From: DATFES01 sp035457725
Lineage (GTDB): Bacteria > Pseudomonadota > Alphaproteobacteria > CACIAM-22H2
Assembly (NCBI GenBank): GCA_035457725.1
Contig: DATIBC010000009.1
Span: 1-27,751 of the forward strand
Length of the DNA stretch: 27,751 nucleotides
Direction of reading: 5' to 3'
Part shown: one piece after another, positions 1 through 7,528 of the stretch
Position numbering within the stretch: the stretch's first letter is position 1
How the letters are laid out: each line of letters begins with the position of its first letter
Program-made: the position numbers and the translations under genes
Notes under the pieces: model-generated
Told to the model about the DNA's origin: nothing
The model's database searches: none
Seen by the model: the letters and a program-made list of their open reading frames with translations, nothing else

Positions 1-318
1 GACGACGCGGCGGCGTTGCTCGAGGGCTACTTGCGCGTCGATCCGAATTCGTCCCCGGGGCAACTGTTGCTCGGCGAAGCGTATCTCGCCAAGGACGACT
101 TGGCCAAAGCCGAGCCGTCGCTGAAGCGCGCGCTCGCCGACAAGGCGCTCAGGCCGCGGGCGCTCTTCGGCCTCGTCGCGCTCGAAGCCTCGCGCGGCAA
201 TGGCGAGGCGCTGCTGACCCACGCCATCGACCTGCTGGAGAACGAGCCGGGATCGCCCGAAGCCCTGGCGATGGCAAAGATCCTGCGTCCGGCGCTCGAA
301 GATGCGCGGAAGCAATAG
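1..318 (+). CDS. TPR-repeat protein, C-terminal part
   Basis: The reading frame is open from the first base and ends at a TAG at 316-318, so only the last 105 residues are visible and the true start lies outside the window. The visible part is alpha-helical with tetratricopeptide-like spacing: a LLLGEAYLAKDDLAKAEPSLKRAL unit is cut here as GEAYLAKDDLAKAEPSL, followed by a weaker RALFGLVALEASRG unit. TPR proteins of this type are protein-interaction scaffolds, often with roles in envelope or polysaccharide systems. Which of these applies cannot be told from the tail. No enzymatic motif is seen. Confidence 0.75.
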   Translation, partial: DDAAALLEGYLRVDPNSSPGQLLLGEAYLAKDDLAKAEPSLKRALADKALRPRALFGLVALEASRGNGEALLTHAIDLLENEPGSPEALAMAKILRPALEDARKQ

Positions 319-342
319 AGCGCGCCACGCCAGGTCACGATG

Positions 343-397
343 CTCGTCCCTCATCCCTGGCCCCTCATCCCGAGCTTGTCGAGGGATGAGGGACGAG
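343..397. repeat. Palindromic intergenic repeat, copy 1
   Basis: A perfect 15-bp inverted repeat pairs 343-357 with 383-397. The 5' arm is partly duplicated: CCCTCATCCC occurs at 348-357 and again at 362-371, so two alternative hairpins share the 3' arm GGGATGAGGG. The core GAGCTTGTCGAGGG recurs near 1750. It lies between the TPR gene and the next gene and could act as a transcript-end structure, but there is no T-run. Confidence 0.8.
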
Positions 398-466
398 GGC
401 TTGGCGGGAGAGGTTGTCGGTCTGTTTACGCGTCGCCCCGCGGCGACGCCACCATGGGAGGTTGAC

Positions 467-1036
467 ATGGCGATGACGATTGGACGCAACGCGATCTGGG
501 CGGCGATCTTGTGCGGCGCGCTTCTGGCGCCGGTGGCCCCGGCGCTCGGCGACGGCGGCGGATTTTCGGCGGCCGACCTAGCCACATTAACCGAGCCACA
601 GCTTGTGTTTCGGGAGCAACTGCTTGTGAATGAATTGAAGAAACTCAAAACCCCCCCTGGCTCCCCGGATGAAGCGCGATACCAGTCGTCGGTTCGTTCG
701 TCGGTTCGCAAGGAATTACGAAAGGTTCGCGCGGAGTTGGAGAAGCGCGGAGAGCCGCCGTCGGCGACTCCCGCCGCGTCTTCGGGAACTTCGGCGGCTT
801 CATCGGCGACTCCGGCGGCGTCAACGCCCCCGACGCCCCCGGCGCAAGCGTCCGCGCCTCCCTTGACGCCGCCGACCGCCTCGACGCCCGAGCCGACCGC
901 GTCGAGCGGCAATTGCCAGGCGGCCGCGGCGTGCGCTGACGAGGAGGCGCGGCAGCGTCAAGCTAAGGCCGAAACGAAACGGACGCAGGCGGCGGCGGTG
1001 AATTGGGCTGAGCAGCAGGGCTTCATCAAGAAGTAG
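467..1036 (+). CDS. Secreted Ala/Pro/Thr/Ser-rich protein, function unknown
   Basis: The protein has 189 residues. I chose the ATG at 467 because GGGAGG lies 6-11 bases upstream and the product then starts with a clean signal peptide: a basic TIGR, then a hydrophobic stretch to about residue 31 ending in APALG. A short charged helical region (about 40-105, rich in K, R and E) follows. After it comes a low-complexity A/P/T/S linker (about 105-160) and a charged C-terminal helix with two Cys (NCQAAAACADEE). The pattern suggests an envelope protein with a flexible linker. I recognise no family and assign no function. The linker is repetitive at the DNA level (GCGACTCC- and GCGTC-like units). Confidence 0.7.
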   Translation: MAMTIGRNAIWAAILCGALLAPVAPALGDGGGFSAADLATLTEPQLVFREQLLVNELKKLKTPPGSPDEARYQSSVRSSVRKELRKVRAELEKRGEPPSATPAASSGTSAASSATPAASTPPTPPAQASAPPLTPPTASTPEPTASSGNCQAAAACADEEARQRQAKAETKRTQAAAVNWAEQQGFIKK

Positions 1037-1062
1037 TCGCGTCTTCGCTCGCTTGGATCGCA

Positions 1063-1076
1063 CCTGCCGCGGCAGG
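1063..1076. repeat. Short perfect palindrome
   Basis: CCTGCCGCGGCAGG is a perfect 14-bp palindrome 26 bases after the stop of the secreted protein gene. A similar GCCTGCC/GGCAGGC hairpin lies at 22672-22688. There is no following T-run, so a terminator role is only possible. Confidence 0.45.
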
Positions 1077-1105
1077 CGAAACGCTGTCCTCACGCTTCGT
1101 CCTTC

Positions 1106-1191
1106 GCCGGCCGGCCTCACGCTTCGCCCCTCGACAAGCTCGGGGTGAGGAAGCTCCGCGTGAGGAATTGTCGGTTTCCTCGTCCCGAGCC
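1106..1191. repeat. 86-bp intergenic repeat, left copy flanking the GIY-YIG gene
   Basis: This segment matches 1648-1733 in direct orientation with only three visible differences over 86 bases. Each copy contains the inverted arms CCTCACGC (1115-1122) and GCGTGAGG (1158-1165) around a CCCCTCGACAAGCTCGGGG core. Both copies end in TTTCCTCGTCCCGAGCC. The core belongs to the same palindrome family as the repeat at 343-397. Confidence 0.8.
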
Positions 1192-1205
1192 TCCTCACCC
1201 TGAGC

Positions 1206-1258
1206 GGCGTGCCCATTCTCGATGCTTCGACTTGGCTCGGCATGAGGATGGGCACGCC
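1206..1258. repeat. 11-bp inverted repeat upstream of the GIY-YIG gene
   Basis: GGCGTGCCCAT (1206-1216) pairs perfectly with ATGGGCACGCC (1248-1258) around a 31-base loop that itself contains GCTTCGACTTGGC. It sits in the 285-base gap before the GIY-YIG start, directly after the left 86-bp repeat, so the whole gap is palindromic repeat sequence with no gene. Confidence 0.7.
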
Positions 1259-1321
1259 AGTCGAAGGGCGAGGGATGAGAGGCGAGGATGCAAATGTCCT
1301 CGCCGGACAGCGCAACGCCTA

Positions 1322-1624
1322 ATGGCGATCCACGTTTACATGCTGCGATGCTCGGACGGCTCGTACTATGTCGGATCGAGCCGCGATTCGCTCGATCGTC
1401 GGATCGCCGAGCACAATGCTGGAAGCTTTCCCGGCTATACATCGCGACGGCGGCCAGTCGCGCTGGTCTGGCACGAGGAATTTCAGCGCATCACCGACGC
1501 GATCGCCGTCGAGCGCCAGCTCAAGGGCTGGTCGCGCGCGAAGAAGGAGGCGCTGATTCGCCGCGACTACGACGCGCTACGCCGCTTGAGCCAGTCGCGA
1601 GCGAAAACGGGCCAGGCTGGTTGA
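1322..1624 (+). CDS. GIY-YIG nuclease superfamily protein (UPF0213/YhbQ type)
   Basis: The product is a single-domain protein of 100 residues. The GIY-YIG core is seen as HVYMLRCSDGSYYVGSS (residues 4-20), with the two Tyr strands, followed by the conserved Arg of DSLDRRIAEHN and the family C-terminal segment AVERQLKGWSRAKKEALI, including its Glu. This length and layout are typical of the small YhbQ-like group, stand-alone nuclease domains whose cellular role is mostly unknown. The ATG at 1322 starts exactly at the domain; upstream codons in frame translate the repeat element and have no family resemblance. The gene is bracketed by near-identical repeats at 1106-1191 and 1648-1733. Confidence 0.88.
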   Translation: MAIHVYMLRCSDGSYYVGSSRDSLDRRIAEHNAGSFPGYTSRRRPVALVWHEEFQRITDAIAVERQLKGWSRAKKEALIRRDYDALRRLSQSRAKTGQAG

Positions 1625-1647
1625 ACAGGTTTGACGCTTTGTCGTGT

Positions 1648-1733
1648 GCCGGCCGGCCTCACGCCTCGCCCCTCGACAAGCTCGGGGTGAGGAAGCTCGG
1701 CGTGAGGATTTGTCGGTTTCCTCGTCCCGAGCC
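1648..1733. repeat. 86-bp intergenic repeat, right copy flanking the GIY-YIG gene
   Basis: Direct repeat of 1106-1191, starting 23 bases after the GIY-YIG stop. Arms CCTCACGC (1657-1664) and GCGTGAGG (1700-1707) are conserved. It overlaps the next palindrome at 1720-1781. Confidence 0.8.
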
Positions 1734-1781
1734 CTCATCCCGAGCCCTCATCCCGAGCTTGTCGAGGGACGAGGGACGAGG
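1720..1781 (-). terminator. Palindromic repeat at the 3' end of the DUF4175 gene, possible transcript end
   Basis: CCTCGTCCC (1720-1728) can pair with GGGACGAGG at either 1766-1774 or 1773-1781. The unit CCCTCATCCCGAG occurs twice (tandem) inside. The element lies just downstream of the stop of the minus-strand gene at 1792, so it may end that transcript. It is a member of the repeat family and lacks a U-tract, so the terminator role is inferred from position only. Confidence 0.4.
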
Positions 1782-1791
1782 ACGCGTCGTC

Positions 1792-4296
1792 TTAGAAGCG
1801 CTTCAGCAGCCGCTCAATATAATCGCGCTCGAGCAGCGGACGGAACCGCTCACCGGCGCGGCGCAGCAGCTCGTCGAGAATCTCGCGCGAGCGCTGCAAT
1901 TCGGCTTCCTCGGGAATGCCGACGTCGCGCCCATCGAGTCCGCCGAGACCGGACAACGGCCGGCCGAGCGGGTCGCGGTTCTGCGCCGAATGCGGATCGG
2001 TTTCCGACGCGCCGTCTTCGCCTGGATCCTGCCCGAAGCGCTCGGCAAGCTGCTGGCCTAGCTCGCGCGCGCCAGCGCGTAGATTCTCGAGCGCGTCCAT
2101 CTGCGGGCGCAGCGCCCGGCCGGGGGCGCCCCGCGACAGCGCCTCGGCCGCGTCGCGCATCGAGCGCTCGGCGCGGCCAAACGCGTCGGGAATGTTGCCG
2201 AACTGCTCGCCCATGCGGCGCATGAACTCGCCCAGCGAGCGGCGCAGCGCGTCCTGCTCGGCGCTGTCGCCGACATCGTCGCCCTCGCCGCCTTGTTGGC
2301 CTTGCTGGCCTTGCTGCCCCGGCATCTGTTGCTGGCCGCGCTGCCCTTGCTGGCCGGGCCGGGCGCGCTGCGAGCGGCGGAAGCTGCGGTCGGTCAGGCC
2401 CTGCTGGCGCTGCATCATCTCCTGCAGGCCGCGCATCATCTGTTGGGCCTCGCTGCCGCCGGGTTGCGGATTGGCCATCATCGTGCCGGCGCGCAGATTT
2501 TCCAGCATCTCCTGCAGGCGCGACAACATTTCGCGCGCCGCGTCGCGCGCGCCAGTGCGGGCGAGCTGGCGCGCCTGGTCGAGCATGCGCTGCAGGTCGA
2601 GCCGCTCGATGCGCATCGAGTTGCGGTCGAGCGGCATCTGCCGGTCCTGCGGCTGGCGCATCGCCTGTTCCATCATCGCCTGCAGGAACTTATCGATCGC
2701 CTCCTGCAGCTCGCGGATCATCTTTTCGATCTCGGCGTCGGTCGCGTTGTTGGCGAGCGCGTCTTGAAGCCGCTGCTGCAGCGCGCGCAGTTCGCGCTCG
2801 GCGTGGGACAGCCTGCCGTCCTCGATGCGCAGCGCCGTATCCCACAAGAGCTGCTGGACGCCGTTGACCGTGTCGGCCGTCGCGTCCTTGAGCAGGCGGG
2901 CCGAGGAAATCTTCAGTGCCAGGAAAACGACCGTGTCGTCGAAGTACTGCGCCGGCACGCCGGCAATCGCCATCAACGCACGGCTTACCACGGTGCGCGT
3001 CGACGGGTCGGCGACCAGCGCCTTGCGCTGCTCGACGATGGCGCGCGCCACCGGATGCTGGAACACGCGCTCGGGCAGCACCATGGCGAATGCGTCCGAC
3101 ATCCCGACCTGGCCCAGCGCGTCGGTGGCGCGAATCGTCAGCAGCACCGGCAATCCAGCCCACGGGTGCGCGGTCAAATCGTGGAAGCTTTGTCCCTTGG
3201 CCTCCTTGGTCCGCCCGCCAGCGAGCGGCAGCACCAACTCGATCGGCGTGTTGTCGACCCCGGCGGGAGCATCGGCGCGCAGGATATTGGCGACGACCGA
3301 AGTCAGCCCGTAATCGTCATGCGCCTCGAACGAAATCCGCAACGCCGCGCGATGGGTCCGCGCCGGAGCCTGCGGCAGTTCGGCGGTGGGCGCGTGGTCG
3401 GGAATGATGCGCATCGTCCAGGCGCCGAGCGACGCGCCGCCCTGCTCGACGGCGAGCTTGGTCCCAGAGCTGATCGCCGCCGACACGCGATAACTCTTGG
3501 CGTCCACCGCGCTGAACGCCGTCGACTTGCCGTCGATGGCGAGTTTCGGCGTGCCGTATCCGCCCGAAACCTGGGCCAGCAACTGGCTGCCGACCGGGAC
3601 GGCGATCTCCGGCGCTTGACCTAGCACCGCGTGCGGCAGCAGCGGCGGCAATCCGGTGTAGTTGGGCGGCGTGATCCATAAATCGAGCAACCCTGGCGGA
3701 GCAGCCGCCCCGGCGACGCTTGGCGACAGCGCGCGCTCGATGCGCGTCCAGGCGGCGGGCCCGGCGACCGTAGCGCCGACGACGAGCACCAGCATCAGCG
3801 CGGCGCGAATCGCCCACGGATCGCGCTTGGCAAGTCCGGGCGCCGGCCAGCCGACGCGGACCTTGCTGAGGGCGGCGATCAGCCGGTGGCGGTGCGCCCG
3901 CCACAACTCCTTGGCGACGGGATCATTCGCGCCGCCTGCCAGGCGATCGTCGAGCGTCGCCAAAGGGCGATGGACGAACCCGCTCGCCATTTCCAAACGC
4001 CGCCGGCCGGTCAGCGAGTCGGGAATGCGAAAGGCGCGCCGCCCGCGATAAAGCGCGAATAAAAGGCCTGCGGCGAGCGCTGCCAACACGGCGACATGCA
4101 GCCATCCGGGAAGGCGCGGCAGCACGTCGAATAACGCCAGGGCGAGGAATACGCCGGCGACTCCTAGCACCGGCCAAAGAGCTGGCCACGCCCGCTCCCA
4201 AGCCAACGCCAAACGCGCCAGCGTTAAGCGCCGCCCATACGGCTCACGCCAACTTGCGCCCAGATCAGGGCCGTAAGGCCCAGTACCTTGGGTCAT
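1792..4296 (-). CDS. DUF4175 / TIGR02302 family membrane protein
   Basis: This 834-residue protein matches the alphaproteobacterial TIGR02302 (DUF4175) family in length, layout and position next to lysA. Two membrane helices lie at about 38-58 and 64-84, and a third at about 163-181. A large presumably periplasmic region follows, with beta-rich stretches (LDLWITPPNYTGLPPLLP). The C-terminal half is a long charged helical region, likely coiled coil, rich in Gln, Met, Arg and Glu. A low-complexity Gly/Gln tract lies at about 645-672 (DNA 2280-2365). The C-terminus ends in a conserved-looking RPLLERDYIERLLKRF. AAGGAG upstream of the ATG supports the start. The molecular function of the family is not established; an envelope role is likely. 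Confidence 0.88.
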   Translation of the reverse strand: MTQGTGPYGPDLGASWREPYGRRLTLARLALAWERAWPALWPVLGVAGVFLALALFDVLPRLPGWLHVAVLAALAAGLLFALYRGRRAFRIPDSLTGRRRLEMASGFVHRPLATLDDRLAGGANDPVAKELWRAHRHRLIAALSKVRVGWPAPGLAKRDPWAIRAALMLVLVVGATVAGPAAWTRIERALSPSVAGAAAPPGLLDLWITPPNYTGLPPLLPHAVLGQAPEIAVPVGSQLLAQVSGGYGTPKLAIDGKSTAFSAVDAKSYRVSAAISSGTKLAVEQGGASLGAWTMRIIPDHAPTAELPQAPARTHRAALRISFEAHDDYGLTSVVANILRADAPAGVDNTPIELVLPLAGGRTKEAKGQSFHDLTAHPWAGLPVLLTIRATDALGQVGMSDAFAMVLPERVFQHPVARAIVEQRKALVADPSTRTVVSRALMAIAGVPAQYFDDTVVFLALKISSARLLKDATADTVNGVQQLLWDTALRIEDGRLSHAERELRALQQRLQDALANNATDAEIEKMIRELQEAIDKFLQAMMEQAMRQPQDRQMPLDRNSMRIERLDLQRMLDQARQLARTGARDAAREMLSRLQEMLENLRAGTMMANPQPGGSEAQQMMRGLQEMMQRQQGLTDRSFRRSQRARPGQQGQRGQQQMPGQQGQQGQQGGEGDDVGDSAEQDALRRSLGEFMRRMGEQFGNIPDAFGRAERSMRDAAEALSRGAPGRALRPQMDALENLRAGARELGQQLAERFGQDPGEDGASETDPHSAQNRDPLGRPLSGLGGLDGRDVGIPEEAELQRSREILDELLRRAGERFRPLLERDYIERLLKRF

Positions 4297-4553
4297 CGCA
4301 ACTCCTTGAACCCAAGACTTAGATCATCCACCCGGACCCTTAACAAATATAGTTTGCCTGAGGTTTCTCGCCCGGTCCACCGCCGCATAGCGAGGGACTC
4401 TATTGGGCGGACGTGACGAATAGCTCCCATGCCGTTGACGCATAAGCTAAGCGGAGCGCCGCAGCGCCCAACCGCCAAAGGCAACAACGACGGCGCGGCC
4501 ACGCCGACGAAAGCGTCTAGACGGCTTGGTCGGAGCAGACGACGCCGTAATGG

Positions 4554-5852
4554 TTAACGAACTCTGCGCTTGGTCCGTGGCGCCTTTATGTCTTCGAGCC
4601 ACGGCGGCAAGCGATCGAGCGCAATCAATTCTTCGTACGTCTGCCGAGGTCGAACGACGGCGAAGCGATTACCGTCGACCAGTACTTCCGGCACCAGCGG
4701 CCGAGCGTTGTAGGTCGACGCCATCACCGCCCCATATGCGCCGGCCGCGCCGATGGCGACGAGATCGCCCGCCTCGAGCGGCGCCAAAGGCCGGTCGATG
4801 GCCAGAATGTCGCCCGATTCGCAAATCGGCCCGACGACATCGACCACCACCGGATCGGCGTGCGGCAGCGGCTCGCGCACCGGCCGTATGGGATGAAATG
4901 CCTCGTAAAGCGTCGGGCGAATGAGGTCGTTCATCGCCGCGTCGATGATGGCGAAGCGCTTGACCCCGCCGTCCTTCATATAGAGAACCCGCGACAACAG
5001 AACCCCCGCCTCGGCGACGAGAAATCGGCCGGGCTCGAGCACGATCTCGACGTCGAGTCCGGCGACTGCGTCGCGTACCGCCGCGGCGTAATCGCCAAGA
5101 TCGGGCGGCGGGTCGCGATCGTAGAGAATTCCGACACCGCCGCCGAAATCGAGATTGGTGATGCGATGGCCGTCGCCGATCAGCCGTCGCGCTACCTCGC
5201 CGAGGCGGGCAAAGGCGTCGCGGAAAGGGCTCACCGATGTCAGCTGCGAGCCGATATGCACGGCAAGCCCGCGCAGCTCGAGGCCAGGCAGTTCGCGCGC
5301 CAGCGTCGCTACCTGAGCGACATGAGCGATATCGATGCCGAACTTGTTTTCGGTCCGGCCGGTGGTGATCTTGGCGTGCGTGTTGGCGTCGACGTCGGGA
5401 TTGATGCGCAAGCTCACTGGCGCGATCCGCCCGGCAGTCCTGGCGACGCGCGACAAGAGCCGCAATTCCGGCTCCGATTCGACGTTGAACTGCTTGATCC
5501 CCGCCGCCAACGCCGCCCGCATCTCGCCTTCGGTCTTGCCGACACCGGCGAACACGATTCTATCGGGCGGAACGGCGGCGGCGAGCGCCCGCCTGAGCTC
5601 GCCCTCCGAGACGATATCCGCGCCGGCGCCGGCGCGTGCCAGCGTGGCGACCACCGCCTGGTTGCCGTTCGCCTTGAGCGCATAGCAGATTGTCGCCTTG
5701 AGGCCGGCGAAGGCGCGCTCGAAATCGTGGTAGCGGGCGAGCAGCGTCGCGGTCGAATAGACATAAACCGGCGTGCCGACTTCGCCGGCGATGCGTTCGA
5801 GCGGAACGTCCTCGGCATGAAGTGCGCCGCGGCGGTAGGCGAACGCGCTCAT
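4554..5852 (-). CDS. lysA: Diaminopimelate decarboxylase
   Basis: LysA converts meso-diaminopimelate to L-lysine, the last step of lysine synthesis, using PLP. The 432-residue product has the fold type III PLP lysine in YALKAN (K60), the HIGSQL motif (199-204), the Gly-rich phosphate loop FGGGVG (236-241), EPGR (273-276) and the active-site CESGD (C344) contributed across the dimer. Length is normal. The frame stays open upstream, but the ATG at 5852 begins the family sequence and overlaps the stop of the lipoprotein gene as ATGA, so translation is probably coupled. Gene order argH, lipoprotein, lysA is common in alphaproteobacteria. Confidence 0.96.
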   Translation of the reverse strand: MSAFAYRRGALHAEDVPLERIAGEVGTPVYVYSTATLLARYHDFERAFAGLKATICYALKANGNQAVVATLARAGAGADIVSEGELRRALAAAVPPDRIVFAGVGKTEGEMRAALAAGIKQFNVESEPELRLLSRVARTAGRIAPVSLRINPDVDANTHAKITTGRTENKFGIDIAHVAQVATLARELPGLELRGLAVHIGSQLTSVSPFRDAFARLGEVARRLIGDGHRITNLDFGGGVGILYDRDPPPDLGDYAAAVRDAVAGLDVEIVLEPGRFLVAEAGVLLSRVLYMKDGGVKRFAIIDAAMNDLIRPTLYEAFHPIRPVREPLPHADPVVVDVVGPICESGDILAIDRPLAPLEAGDLVAIGAAGAYGAVMASTYNARPLVPEVLVDGNRFAVVRPRQTYEELIALDRLPPWLEDIKAPRTKRRVR

Positions 5853-5980
5853 CGCGTCGGATAAGTGCGCGGCGCCTTGGGGTCGGCGTCGGGAGGCGGA
5901 GAGATGCTGCCTCTGCGCCCGCAGGCGACAAGCGCGAACGGCGCCAGAAGGAGCGCCAGCATGAACGCGCGCCGCGCCAT
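5849..5980 (-). CDS. lptM: Small LptM-like lipoprotein
   Basis: The 43-residue product has a basic start MARR, a hydrophobic stretch and a lipobox LVAC followed by GRRGSISPPPDAD. This is the pattern of the short YifL/LptM lipoproteins, for which E. coli LptM is reported to help mature the LPS translocon LptDE. In many proteobacteria such a gene lies just before lysA or dapF. I chose the ATG at 5980 because it gives a normal lipoprotein signal. A GTG at 6061 overlapping the argH stop would add 27 residues ahead of the signal and is less likely. The stop overlaps the lysA start by four bases. Confidence 0.75.
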   Translation of the reverse strand: MARRAFMLALLLAPFALVACGRRGSISPPPDADPKAPRTYPTR

Positions 5981-6057
5981 GACACGGTCGTTGCGCCGCA
6001 CGAGCGGCCGAGGCAATCGATTCTGCACGACCTGATCCATAGCAGGAACCGCTGCGC

Positions 6058-7485
6058 TCACAAATAGCGACGCCGCGCCGCGCGCGCCGCCCGGCGGACA
6101 TTGGCCGGCGCGGTGCCGCCGAAACTGGCGCGGCTGGCCAGCGAACGTTCGACCCCAAGAACCTTGAATACGTTCTTGGAGAAACGTCGATCGATGGCGC
6201 GCAGTTCGGCGAGCGGTAACCGGTCGAGATCGACGCCCTTGGCCTCGGCCAGCCGAACCGCGCGCCCGACGATGTGATGGGCCTCGCGGAACGGCAGCCC
6301 CACCTCGCGCACCAGCCAGTCGGCGAGGTCGGTCGCCGTGGTGTAGCCGGCGGCGGCGGCGGCGCGAAGCGCCTTGGTGTTGACCGTCATGTCGTCGATC
6401 ATTCCCGTCATCGCCGCGAGCGCCAGGGAGAGCGTATCGACCGCGTCGAATACTTTCTCCTTATCTTCCTGCATGTCTTTCGAGTATGCGAGGGGCAGCG
6501 CTTTCATCACGCCGACCAGGCCGACCAGCGCGCCGAGCAACCGCCCGGTCTTGGCCCGCACCAGCTCGGCCGCGTCCGGGTTGCGTTTCTGCGGCATGAT
6601 CGAGCTGCCGGTCGAAAAGGCGTCCGACAAACGCACGAATCCGAATTGCGGCGTCGACCAGATCACCAGCTCCTCGGCGAGCCGCGATAGATGGACGCCG
6701 GCCATCGTCGCCGCGGCGAGAAACTCGAGCGCGAAATCACGGTCGGACACGGCGTCGATCGAGTTCGCGGCAGGCCGCGCGAAACCGAGCGCTTTTGCGG
6801 TCGCCGCGCGGTCGATGGGGAACGAGGTGCCGGCGAGGGCGCCGGCGCCCAGCGGGCATTCGTTCAGTCGCTTGCGGCAATCGGCGAGCCGGCCGCGGTC
6901 GCGACCCAGCATTTCGACATAAGCGAGGAAGTGATGGCCGAGCGTCACCGGCTGCGCTGGCTGCAGGTGAGTGAATCCTGGCATCGCCGAGCCGGCGTGC
7001 CGTTCGGCCTTGACGATCAACGCGCGTTGCAGCGCCCGCATCGCGCCGTCGAGCGAATCGAGCGCGTCGCGCAGCCAGAGGCGAAAGTCGGTCGCCACCT
7101 GGTCGTTGCGCGAACGCGCCGTATGGAGGCGTCCGGCCGCCCGGCCGATCAACGCGGCCAATCGCGCCTCGACATTGAGGTGGATGTCCTCGAGCGACCG
7201 CTTGAAGCGGAACCGACCCGATTCGATCTCGGCGAGGATACGGTCGAGACCGCGCAAGATGGCGCGGCCGTCCCTGGGCGCGATGATCTTCCGGCGCATC
7301 AGCATCGCCGCATGGGCCTTGGATGCGGCGATATCGTGAGCATATAAACGCCGGTCGACATCGATCGAGACGTTGATCCGCTGCATCAGTTCCGCCGGGC
7401 CGGCGGCGAAGCGGCCGCCCCAGATGCGATTGGCCGGCGGGCGATTGACGCGCTGTCGCGTGCGGGTGGAGCGTTGGGCCGGCAT
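6058..7485 (-). CDS. argH: Argininosuccinate lyase
   Basis: ArgH splits argininosuccinate into arginine and fumarate, the last step of arginine synthesis. The 475-residue protein shows the fumarase/aspartase superfamily signature GSSIMPQKRNPD (293-304), the conserved HTARSRNDQV (121-130) and the TGFTHLQPAQP-like segment PGFTHLQPAQPV (169-180), all with catalytic His and Ser positions intact. The N-terminus carries about 20 extra basic residues before IWGGRFA, so a later start cannot be excluded. There is no clear Shine-Dalgarno before the ATG. The gene is divergent from tlpA, 43 bases away, an arrangement often seen in alphaproteobacteria, and it heads the argH-lipoprotein-lysA row. Confidence 0.96.
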   Translation of the reverse strand: MPAQRSTRTRQRVNRPPANRIWGGRFAAGPAELMQRINVSIDVDRRLYAHDIAASKAHAAMLMRRKIIAPRDGRAILRGLDRILAEIESGRFRFKRSLEDIHLNVEARLAALIGRAAGRLHTARSRNDQVATDFRLWLRDALDSLDGAMRALQRALIVKAERHAGSAMPGFTHLQPAQPVTLGHHFLAYVEMLGRDRGRLADCRKRLNECPLGAGALAGTSFPIDRAATAKALGFARPAANSIDAVSDRDFALEFLAAATMAGVHLSRLAEELVIWSTPQFGFVRLSDAFSTGSSIMPQKRNPDAAELVRAKTGRLLGALVGLVGVMKALPLAYSKDMQEDKEKVFDAVDTLSLALAAMTGMIDDMTVNTKALRAAAAAGYTTATDLADWLVREVGLPFREAHHIVGRAVRLAEAKGVDLDRLPLAELRAIDRRFSKNVFKVLGVERSLASRASFGGTAPANVRRAARAARRRYL

Positions 7486-7528
7486 CGCGGGCTCGAATCT
7501 GCGAGGGACGTTAACGGGAGCGATCTAC

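Noticed and set aside
821..1442. Long minus-strand reading frames opposite the secreted protein and repeats
   Set aside because: They translate the palindromic repeats and the antisense of a low-complexity region, with Arg-rich products and no motif or ribosome site.
2293..3624. 443-residue plus-strand reading frame inside the DUF4175 gene
   Set aside because: Antisense shadow of a well-supported gene; composition is that of a GC-rich antisense frame (His, Arg and Leu runs).
4293..4502. 69-residue minus-strand frame ending in the DUF4175 start (ATGA overlap)
   Set aside because: No motif, no ribosome site and unusual composition; the AAGGAG before DUF4175 lies inside it and serves that gene. 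I see nothing else in the 257-base gap between lysA and DUF4175.
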